DNA of 11,736 nt, from contig WLKU01000027.1 in NCBI GenBank assembly GCA_009701105.1, positions 1 to 11,736 on the forward strand, given 5' to 3'. The stretch's first letter is position 1. Every line of letters begins with the position of its first letter. Below are positions 6,501 to 11,736 of the stretch, piece after piece. Source of the stretch: Actinomycetota bacterium. Its GTDB lineage: Bacteria; Actinomycetota; Acidimicrobiia; Acidimicrobiales; Ilumatobacteraceae. The notes below the pieces were generated by a model. It made no database searches. It was not told the origin of the DNA and worked only from the letters and a program-made list of their open reading frames with translations. Made by a program: the position numbers and the translations under genes.

Positions 6501-8667
6501 TGCATTAACCAACGATCCATTTGCAGGTGCAGAAGTTTTTTCGGGCACAACTGGTGCGGTCTCAAGTTCCACATTGACCGCGAGTCGCCAATCCGGTGAG
6601 CCATCTCACGGTGGTTATGGCGCATCTGCTTCTATTTGGTACAAGTGGGTGGCAACGCAAGACGGCACTTTGGTGGTCGACACTCGACTCAGCGTCTTTG
6701 ACACATTGTTGGGTGCATACACGGGCACGCAAGTCAATGCACTGACAACACTGGCCGCCAATGATGACAGTGGTGGCGGGTTGTGGAGCAGCGTCACAAT
6801 CACTGTTGTGGCGGGTACGTCGTACTTCTTTGCAATTGACGGGTACGGAAACCGCAAAGGCTCGACCACGCTCAATTGGCAGTTCACTGCCGCACCAGAC
6901 CCAACTGCGCCATCGGCTCCGCGCAACGTGCGTGGAAGTGCGGGCGATCAGTTAGTTGCTTTGTATTGGGAAGCGCCACTTGACAATGGCAGTCGAACGA
7001 TCACTACGTATATCGCAACATCAAACCCTGGATCAAAAACTTGTACATCAACTGGAGCACTCACATGCACAGTGCGAGGTTTAACAAATGGTGTTGCCTA
7101 CACATTTAGTGTGACCGCTACAAACTCAATTGGTACCAGTGACGCATCAGTTGCATCTGCTCCAGTCACACCTACGACAGTTTCAACACCTGAAGCACCA
7201 ACAACGTTGTGGGGACTCGACCGCATCGACCAACGCGCACTACCGCTCAACAATCAGTTCAGCCGCGCATACACCGGTAGCGGAGTGACCGCATACATCA
7301 TCGACACTGGCGTGTTGTCGACACACACCGAGTTTGGTGGGCGAGTGTTGAGCGGTTTTTCATCGGTGGTCGACTCGAATGGCACTGAAGATTGCAATGG
7401 TCACGGTACACACGTGGCTGGCACGGTTGGTGGAAGTAATTATGGAGTAGCACCAGGAGTAGCAATCGTTCCTGTGCGCGTACTTGACTGCTCGGGCTCG
7501 GGCAGCACATCGGGAGTCATCGCGGGTATCGATTGGGTAATTGCAAACCACGTTGCAGGCACACCCGCCGTTGCAAACATGTCGCTCGGTGGTGGGCGCT
7601 CCTCGGCACTTGATATTGCAGTGCGGGCGGGTGTCGCTGATGGCGTGGTGTTTGTGGTGGCTGCAGGAAACAGCACGGCAAACGCATGTCAGTCGTCACC
7701 CGCAGGTGAACCGCTGGCAATCACGGTTGGCTCGACAACATCAGCAGATGCACGTTCGTCATTTTCTAACTACGGATCATGTGTGGACGTGTTTGCTCCT
7801 GGGTCAAGCATCACCTCGGCGTGGTACACATCGACGACTGCATCAAACACTATTTCCGGAACATCAATGGCCTCACCGCATGTTGCAGGTGTGACCGCAT
7901 TAGGTTTGGAAATTGCACCAAATGCTTCGGTTGCACAAATTTCTGCTTGGATTACAAGCACTGCCACTCCAGGTGTCGTCGGAGATGCTGGAAGTGGGTC
8001 ACCAAACCTGCTCGTTTATTCACGATTGAGTTCTGCGCCTCCGGTTGCCTCGGCACCGTCAACTTCTACAACGTCTACAACGTCTACAACGTCGGTTCCA
8101 TCGGGTGGCGGAGGCAGTGATGATGGCGGTGGCGGTGGTGATGGTGGCGATGACGCGGCACCCGAGACAACGACAACAACGACAACAACAACGACTTCAA
8201 CGACTTCAACGACTACGACAATTGCTCGCCCAACGGTTCCGTCATCAACTGTGCCGTCATCAACTGTTCCGTTGTCAACTGTTCCGTTGTCAACTGTTCC
8301 GCAACCCGTGGTTACTGCACCAGCAGTTGTACCAAGCACCGTTCCACCAGATACAAACCGAATCGTCGACCCAGTACTTGGCTCTTTGATTCCAATAGTT
8401 GCAGAGCAAGCAGTGGTAGCGCCGTCATCAAGCAAAGTCGTAGGCAACAACGTTGTGTTCAAAGTGACTGCACCTGCTCAGTCGATGGTATTTATCTATC
8501 GCGACGGAGTCCTGGTCAAAACAGTTCCTGCAGCAGCAGCCCAGGCCATCAAGATCGATAACAACAAGGTCGGAAACTCGTCATTCCAAATCCTGATCGT
8601 TGATAAAAAAGGCGTTATTACAACAACAAAGAAGTCCACTGTGCGCGTGAAGAAGGCCAGCAAGTAA
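3550..8667 (+). CDS. Secreted double-headed subtilisin-like protease (two S8 domains, two I9, six FN3)
   Basis: Predicted exported serine endopeptidase of about 1705 residues. Domain order: signal peptide (hydrophobic core 28-42, probable cleavage after ALA at 48-50); two I9 inhibitor-type pro-domains (about 55-121 and 140-211); first proteinase K-like S8 domain (about 217-495; Asp248, His281, oxyanion Asn370, Ser435); five fibronectin type III repeats (about 499-980); a PPC-like beta domain starting NDPFAGAEVF (about 986-1117); a sixth, divergent FN3 (about 1118-1212); second S8 domain (about 1220-1490; Asp1252, His1285, Asn1374, Ser1439); a Thr/Ser/Pro and Gly/Asp-rich linker (about 1495-1600); and an unidentified C-terminal domain. 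Both catalytic sets are complete (DTG, NGHGTHVAG, AAGN, GTSMASPHVAG). Typical subtilases have one S8 domain. The ATG at 3550 is preferred to a GTG at 3517 because it places the basic residues directly before the hydrophobic core. No LPXTG anchor is visible. The probable role is extracellular protein degradation. Confidence 0.93.
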   Translation: MTLKNRWIQPILRSVGVTTAVTQRCIRTLAAVVLLAPLVLASAESTPALAVAPTGDYIVILKDGVNLDRKVAKEAGLGNAVSDVYSSAVDGFVVELDNADVVRLRKDKDVLLIELDRTLSINESSGALGPDLSNLMGVQVADQYIVTLKNDVAPRAFATVEAATGSQILSVYTTAINGFAAVLDASALERLAKDPNVASIEQDRVVVLQGDQVDPPWGLDRVDQRSGTRNSRYSYTNTGTEVTAYVIDTGILASHIDFGGRVGAGYTVYSDSYGTTDCNGHGTHVAGTIGGSTYGIAKAVSLIPIRVLSCSGTGYTSGVIAGINWAISDHASYTPAVANMSLGGSYSAALNSAVANATADGIVFAVAAGNSNANACSFSPASEPTAITVGAIGGSDDRASFTNYGSCVDVFAPGVSIMSATIASSSASRMLSGTSMASPHVAGAAALLLQSDPTATPAQIAALIVDSATPDAITGLAAGSPNLVLYTGAAIVSPNPVAPSVPTSLTAVGGVTQASLSWTAPTQSGSADVTDYVIEYSSDSGSTWAEFDDGMSTSTDATVTGLTNGTTYQFRVKAVSSGGTSEPSATATAIVGVPSAPTSLSATPLGLSVRLTWTAPTQNGGSAITDYVAQFSADSGATWSTFSDSISTSTTTTVTGLTNGLTYQLRVSAVNSVGTSAYSSVVIAVPWAASLPSAPLDLAIASYGLNQVGLSWTIPATNGGATITDYLIEYSSSSGSTWTTFIDLVTSSRSATVTDLVSGSSYIFRVSARNSAGTGDPSVVSAVVRPGVPTAPCCITEVLIGPQYVALRWGAPASDGGSTVTNYVVEYTIDDGVSWTTWSEPTGNGTNRTITGLTDGVPHKFRISARNAVATGPPSDVSDAYTPLTPTAPGRPLNAVATANTGQVGLDWDTPATDGGAPITDYLIEYSSNAGSTWTTYVDTVSTATIATIRTLPVGISVIFRVSAINSRGTGAASLNSNSITTIDALTNDPFAGAEVFSGTTGAVSSSTLTASRQSGEPSHGGYGASASIWYKWVATQDGTLVVDTRLSVFDTLLGAYTGTQVNALTTLAANDDSGGGLWSSVTITVVAGTSYFFAIDGYGNRKGSTTLNWQFTAAPDPTAPSAPRNVRGSAGDQLVALYWEAPLDNGSRTITTYIATSNPGSKTCTSTGALTCTVRGLTNGVAYTFSVTATNSIGTSDASVASAPVTPTTVSTPEAPTTLWGLDRIDQRALPLNNQFSRAYTGSGVTAYIIDTGVLSTHTEFGGRVLSGFSSVVDSNGTEDCNGHGTHVAGTVGGSNYGVAPGVAIVPVRVLDCSGSGSTSGVIAGIDWVIANHVAGTPAVANMSLGGGRSSALDIAVRAGVADGVVFVVAAGNSTANACQSSPAGEPLAITVGSTTSADARSSFSNYGSCVDVFAPGSSITSAWYTSTTASNTISGTSMASPHVAGVTALGLEIAPNASVAQISAWITSTATPGVVGDAGSGSPNLLVYSRLSSAPPVASAPSTSTTSTTSTTSVPSGGGGSDDGGGGGDGGDDAAPETTTTTTTTTTSTTSTTTTIARPTVPSSTVPSSTVPLSTVPLSTVPQPVVTAPAVVPSTVPPDTNRIVDPVLGSLIPIVAEQAVVAPSSSKVVGNNVVFKVTAPAQSMVFIYRDGVLVKTVPAAAAQAIKIDNNKVGNSSFQILIVDKKGVITTTKKSTVRVKKASK
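8065..8091 (+). repeat. 9-bp tandem repeat in the protease linker
   Basis: TCTACAACG is repeated three times without interruption, coding Ser-Thr-Thr. It opens a low-complexity stretch: Thr/Ser, then Gly/Asp (about 8101-8157), then poly-Thr (about 8167-8220). The unit is a multiple of three, so copy-number changes would keep the frame. Confidence 0.8.
8233..8301 (+). repeat. 15-bp tandem repeat coding TVPSS/TVPLS in the protease linker
   Basis: About 4.6 copies of a 15-bp unit, with first bases at 8233, 8248, 8263, 8278 and 8293. The first two copies code TVPSS and the next two TVPLS; copies three and four are identical in DNA, which indicates recent slippage or duplication. The resulting extended Thr/Ser/Pro stalk resembles linkers of surface proteins that may be glycosylated (inference). 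Length change would preserve the reading frame. Confidence 0.85.
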
Positions 8668-8676
8668 CCTCCGCGC

Positions 8677-10104
8677 ATGGCTCATGCGCACACACCTCCA
8701 TCAAATCTTCCCCTCACCATCGGCACATTGCGTGCATCGGGGTGGCAATCATTTCCGGTCAAAGAAGAGTTGCGACGCAATGCAGTCAAGCGCATTGCCG
8801 CAGGACTTCCATTATTTGAAGGTGTGCTGGGTTACGAAGACACGGTGATGCCGCAACTTGAAAATGCGTTGCTCGCAGGTCACGACGTCATTTTTCTTGG
8901 TGAGCGCGGCCAGGCAAAGACGCGCATCATTCGATCGCTCACCGGATTGTTGGATGATTGGATGCCAATCATCGCAGGCAGCGAGATCAATGATGATCCG
9001 TTTAACGCAGTGTCACGTCATGCGCGCGAGTTGGTAGCGACGCACGGTGACGACACACCCATTGCGTGGGTGCACTCGAGCGACCGCTACGGAGAAAAAC
9101 TTGCCACTCCAGATACTTCGGTCTCAGACTTAATTGGCGAAGTTGACCCGATCAAGGTTGCCGAAGGTCGTTATTTGTCAGACGAAATGACTATTCATTA
9201 CGGCCTCGTACCGCGCACTAATCGCGGCATTTTTGCGATCAACGAATTGCCCGACTTGGCCGAGCGAATTCAGGTTGGCTTGCTCAACGTGCTCGAAGAG
9301 CGCGACGTACAGATTCGTGGCTACAAAATTCGGTTGCCACTCGACGTCATGCTCGTGGCTTCTGCAAACCCGGAGGACTACACCAATCGTGGTCGCATGA
9401 TCACGCCGCTCAAAGATCGTTTTGGCAGCCAAATTCGTACGCATTATCCACTTGAGGTCGCGACCGAAATGGACATCGTGCGACAAGAAGCGCGACCATC
9501 ATCGATTGGCGATGTGCAGGTGCAGTGGCCCGAATTTATGGAAGAAATCATCACGACAATCAGCCACGTTGCGCGATCGAGTTCGCAAGTCAACCAGCGC
9601 AGTGGTGTGAGCGTGCGTTTGTCGGTGAGCAACTACGAGACGCTGGCTGCAAATGCTGTGCGCCGCGCACTTCGTGTGGGCGAACGAGATGTTGCTCCAC
9701 GCGTGAGTGATCTTGCTGCGCTTGCCGCTTCAACTTCGGGCAAAATTGAGATTGAAAGCATGGAAGAGGGGCGTGAGTCTCAGATTCTTGAAAATTTTGT
9801 CAAGGCAGCAGTACTACAAGTGTTCAAAAAACGAGTTTCTTCGGCAAAAATCGGTGAAGTAATTGCGTTATTCGAGGGCGGCGTAATCGCCCACGCAGGA
9901 GAAGACATTGCATCCGCTCAATATGTTGAACTCTTCAACCAAGTTCCACCGCTGCGCGAACTTGTTGTTGCTGCAGTTGGCAACACAGAGTCTGTTGCAA
10001 AAATTGCAAGCGGTGTTGAGTTTGTTTTAGAGGGATTGCACCTGTCGAAGCGGCTCAACAAAGATGAGTCTGGTTCACGCGCAACATATCGCTCACGGAC
10101 GTAA
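8677..10104 (+). CDS. MoxR/Mg-chelatase-like AAA+ ATPase
   Basis: Cytoplasmic AAA+ ATPase of 475 residues in the BchI/ChlI-MoxR group. Such proteins usually act with a VWA-domain partner as a chaperone or metal-insertion-like machine. Visible motifs: Walker A GERGQAKT (75-82); a Walker B-like strand GIFAINELPDL (184-194) with Asn189-Glu190 where Asp-Glu is usual; sensor 1 in SANPED (229-234); and a probable arginine finger in LKDRFGS (Arg248). A helical lid domain with predicted alpha-helical C-terminus follows. The length and the GERGQAKT and INELPDL motifs recall the mycobacterial protein Rv0958, annotated as a possible magnesium chelatase (from memory). No chlorophyll genes are nearby, so a pigment role is not supported. 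The ATG lies 9 bases after the protease stop, with only a weak AAGAAGG further upstream. The probable VWA partner begins at 10739, beyond a reverse-strand cyclase gene. Confidence 0.9.
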   Translation: MAHAHTPPSNLPLTIGTLRASGWQSFPVKEELRRNAVKRIAAGLPLFEGVLGYEDTVMPQLENALLAGHDVIFLGERGQAKTRIIRSLTGLLDDWMPIIAGSEINDDPFNAVSRHARELVATHGDDTPIAWVHSSDRYGEKLATPDTSVSDLIGEVDPIKVAEGRYLSDEMTIHYGLVPRTNRGIFAINELPDLAERIQVGLLNVLEERDVQIRGYKIRLPLDVMLVASANPEDYTNRGRMITPLKDRFGSQIRTHYPLEVATEMDIVRQEARPSSIGDVQVQWPEFMEEIITTISHVARSSSQVNQRSGVSVRLSVSNYETLAANAVRRALRVGERDVAPRVSDLAALAASTSGKIEIESMEEGRESQILENFVKAAVLQVFKKRVSSAKIGEVIALFEGGVIAHAGEDIASAQYVELFNQVPPLRELVVAAVGNTESVAKIASGVEFVLEGLHLSKRLNKDESGSRATYRSRT

Positions 10105-10122
10105 TACTCAGAAGGTAACGCG

Positions 10123-10674
10123 TTAGCCGACGAACGGCGAGCGCGTCCAAAAGTCGTTGATGTCGTAACGACCGTCGATCAACGGCTCACCCGCGAGTGA
10201 CACAACCTCAATCGGCTTGGAAAAACCGGGCAAGTTGACTGGGCTGTGTGGCACCGAATACACGCCCACTGGCAAATTTGTGGCCTGGTCTGCAGGGATC
10301 AGCGTGCCGATGCCAACCGCCGCATCGCAAAGTCGCGCTGCCAAGTTTGGCGCATCTCCGATGTAGTCCTGACCTTCAAACAACATGGTGTCGCCTGTGG
10401 CAATGCCGATGCGCAAAGAAAGTGGTGCGCAGGCAGTAACTGCATGGCGCTGTAACTCGAGCGCAAATGTGATGCCATCGAGTGCTTCAACTGCCACTGC
10501 CATCAGACCGTCACCCAAGTACTTGTCGATGCGCACGCCTTGATGCGAGCCAACAGCTCGAGCAACACCGCGAAACTGGGTGAGCAATTGCGCAGCCGCA
10601 CCATCTCCAAAACTCTCGGTGTAATTGGTGAACCCCGAGAGGTCAACGAAAATGAACGTTCTTCCGAAGCGCAT
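10123..10674 (-). CDS. Soluble class III adenylate/guanylate cyclase
   Basis: Single-domain nucleotide cyclase of 183 residues, with no membrane segment and no attached sensor domain, so it is probably cytoplasmic and active as a homodimer. All six key positions are visible: metal-binding Asp11 (FVDLSGFT) and Asp55 (KYLGDG), base-selecting Lys51 and Asp103 (DYIGDAPN), and transition-state Asn110 and Arg114 (PNLAARL). The Lys/Asp pair favours ATP, and therefore cAMP, over GTP. About 65 residues after the core form a short extension seen in stand-alone cyclases and contain no domain I recognise. The ATG at 10674 has GAGG 6 bases upstream. The gene is convergent with the ATPase gene (18 bases between stops) and divergent from the VWA-type gene (64 bases between starts), so it sits between two presumed partners on the opposite strand. 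Confidence 0.92.
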   Translation of the reverse strand: MRFGRTFIFVDLSGFTNYTESFGDGAAAQLLTQFRGVARAVGSHQGVRIDKYLGDGLMAVAVEALDGITFALELQRHAVTACAPLSLRIGIATGDTMLFEGQDYIGDAPNLAARLCDAAVGIGTLIPADQATNLPVGVYSVPHSPVNLPGFSKPIEVVSLAGEPLIDGRYDINDFWTRSPFVG

Positions 10675-10680
10675 ACTGAG

Positions 10681-10684
10681 CCTC
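10681..10684 (-). promoter_or_regulatory. Shine-Dalgarno of the cyclase gene, within a palindrome
   Basis: GAGG on the minus strand is 6 bases from the cyclase ATG and supports that start. It falls inside the palindrome CTGAG-C-CTCAG (10676-10686), which could be a protein-binding site or a small hairpin affecting translation. The palindrome is short enough to be chance. Confidence 0.55.
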
Positions 10685-10726
10685 AGCCTAGGGGTGTGAC
10701 CGATGTCTTGCCACAGTGGTTAGCAC

Positions 10727-10732
10727 TAATAT
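10727..10732 (+). promoter_or_regulatory. -10 box of a probable leaderless promoter for the VWA-partner gene
   Basis: TAATAT is followed by exactly six bases (TCGGCC) and then the ATG at 10739. Transcription starting the usual 7 bases after the -10 box would begin at the A of the start codon. No Shine-Dalgarno sequence is present, which fits leaderless translation, a common arrangement in Actinobacteria. The -35 region is weak: a TTGCCA lies too close, with a 13-base spacer. Confidence 0.6.
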
Positions 10733-10738
10733 TCGGCC

Positions 10739-11736
10739 ATGCCATCGAAGTTCACATATTCGCGTTGGGACGGCTCGCAACGTGGGTTTGATCTCGACGC
10801 CGAAGGGCTCTTAAGCGAACTCGCTGACGATTTGCTGTACCACGGCGATGTCAACAGCGCGTTGCGCAAAGCCATGCAAGATGGAATGCGCGACATGAAC
10901 GGCGACCGTATTGCTGGAATGCGCGAGATGATGGAACGACTGCGTGAAAAACGTGAATCAATTCAGGAACGCGGAGATCTTGGCGGAGTGTATTCAGAAA
11001 TTGCAGACGAACTCAACGATGTCGTAGATGAAGAACGTCACGCGATTGAGAACTACACGACCGAAGCAAAGAACTCAGGTGATCCACGCCGCGCTGAAAT
11101 GGCAGAGCAGTCGGCGATGGATCGCAATTTTCGGCTTGACATGTTGCCTGCAGACTTGGCTGGCAAGATTGCTGAACTGCAGCACTACGACTTTCAATCT
11201 AAACAAGCTCAATTGCGTTTTGAGCAATTAATCGAAAAACTGCGTGAGCAATTGATGCAACAGCATCTTGATCAGATGTCTGGAGAGATGCAAAAACTCA
11301 CTCCTGCCGACATGCAGCGAATGAAAGACATGATGGCCGAACTCAACGCAATGCTCGAGCGTCGCCAGCAGGGCGAGGATCCGAAGTTTGAAGACTTCAT
11401 GAAAAATTTCGGTGACTTTTTTCCTGAGAATCCAGAAACACTTGACGAACTTCTTGAGATCATGGCGCAACGCATGGCTGCAGCACAGGCGATGCTCAAT
11501 TCGATGACACCCGAGCAGCGCTCACAAATGCAGCAACTCTCGGATCAACTGCTTGAAGACATGGATCTGCGATGGCAGATGGATCAGCTGTCAAAAAACT
11601 TGCAGTCGATGTTTCCGCAGGCTGGATGGCAAAAAAGTTACGATTTTTCGGGCCAAGACCCACTCGGTTTTGCCGAGGCAATGCAGTCGATGCAAGAGCT
11701 GTCCGAGCTGGACCAACTGGAAAACCTCATGAAAAA
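10739..11736 (+). CDS. VWA-type partner of the MoxR-like ATPase, N-terminal part (runs off the window)
   Basis: An open frame starts with the ATG at 10739 and stays open for 332 codons to the window edge. The protein begins MPSKFTYSRWDGSQRGFDLD and is almost entirely predicted helix, rich in Met, Gln, Glu and Leu, with heptad-like stretches (for example around residues 138-205). It resembles the long helical N-terminal half of the actinobacterial proteins that pair with MoxR/BchI-like ATPases (compare mycobacterial Rv0959, from memory). In those proteins the von Willebrand A domain with its metal-binding site lies in the C-terminal half, which is outside this window, so the VWA domain itself is inferred and not seen. 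The gene lies 634 bases downstream of the ATPase gene, separated from it by the reverse-strand cyclase gene, and has its own probable leaderless promoter. Confidence 0.82.
   Translation, partial: MPSKFTYSRWDGSQRGFDLDAEGLLSELADDLLYHGDVNSALRKAMQDGMRDMNGDRIAGMREMMERLREKRESIQERGDLGGVYSEIADELNDVVDEERHAIENYTTEAKNSGDPRRAEMAEQSAMDRNFRLDMLPADLAGKIAELQHYDFQSKQAQLRFEQLIEKLREQLMQQHLDQMSGEMQKLTPADMQRMKDMMAELNAMLERRQQGEDPKFEDFMKNFGDFFPENPETLDELLEIMAQRMAAAQAMLNSMTPEQRSQMQQLSDQLLEDMDLRWQMDQLSKNLQSMFPQAGWQKSYDFSGQDPLGFAEAMQSMQELSELDQLENLMK

Noticed and set aside
8016..8462. Minus-strand open frame rich in Val and Pro opposite the protease linker
   Set aside because: Its composition is the mirror image of the Thr/Gly/Ser codon repeats on the plus strand. 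It has no family resemblance and lies entirely inside a clear gene.
8677..10104. True magnesium chelatase subunit for chlorophyll synthesis
   Set aside because: No other chlorophyll or cobalamin genes are near. The motif set fits the MoxR/BchI-like actinobacterial type paired with a VWA-type protein.
10100..10140. Intrinsic terminator between the convergent ATPase and cyclase genes
   Set aside because: Only a four-pair GCCG/CGGC stem is visible, inside the cyclase end, with no U-tract on either strand.
11228..11499. Minus-strand open frames opposite the VWA-type gene
   Set aside because: They are antisense to a continuous, helix-coding plus-strand frame that runs to the window edge and carry no recognisable domain.

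Overview
The window looks like a chromosomal segment of an actinobacterium, most likely a member of the class Acidimicrobiia (Ilumatobacteraceae-like, as found in freshwater and marine plankton). The reasons are moderate GC with actinobacterial gene types, a long secreted proteinase K-like protein with fibronectin repeats and a Thr-rich linker, and a MoxR/BchI-like ATPase with a VWA-type partner resembling the mycobacterial Rv0958/Rv0959 pair. The placement comes from recognition of gene families, not from a search. No rRNA, tRNA, CRISPR array, insertion sequence or phage gene was seen, and no stretch over 300 bases lacks a gene.

Layout. Positions 1-3491 hold four genes on the minus strand, listed in transcription order: an SDR oxidoreductase (2592-3491), a 1-Cys peroxiredoxin (1880-2512), an ABC transporter ATP-binding subunit (1056-1796) and its FtsX/MacB-type permease (from 1050 to beyond base 1). 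The last two are separated by only 5 bases and form one export unit. The permease frame has a TGA at 76-78, yet continues in the same frame with family-like sequence to the window edge. This suggests a nonsense mutation or a sequence error.

Positions 3550-8667 (plus strand) encode a very large secreted protease of about 1705 residues. It has two complete subtilisin (S8, proteinase K-like) catalytic domains, two tandem I9 inhibitor-type pro-domains, six fibronectin type III repeats, one PPC-like beta domain, a repetitive Thr/Ser/Pro/Gly linker and an unidentified C-terminal domain. This double-headed architecture is the most unusual feature of the window.

Positions 8677-11736 hold a MoxR/Mg-chelatase-like AAA+ ATPase (plus), a small soluble class III nucleotide cyclase (minus) and the N-terminal half of the ATPase's probable VWA-type partner (plus, running off the right edge). 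The VWA-type gene has no Shine-Dalgarno sequence, but a TAATAT box sits at leaderless distance from its ATG. The cyclase carries every catalytic residue of an adenylate cyclase. Its position between the two presumed partners raises the possibility of a link between cyclic nucleotide signalling and the AAA+/VWA machine, but position alone does not prove this.
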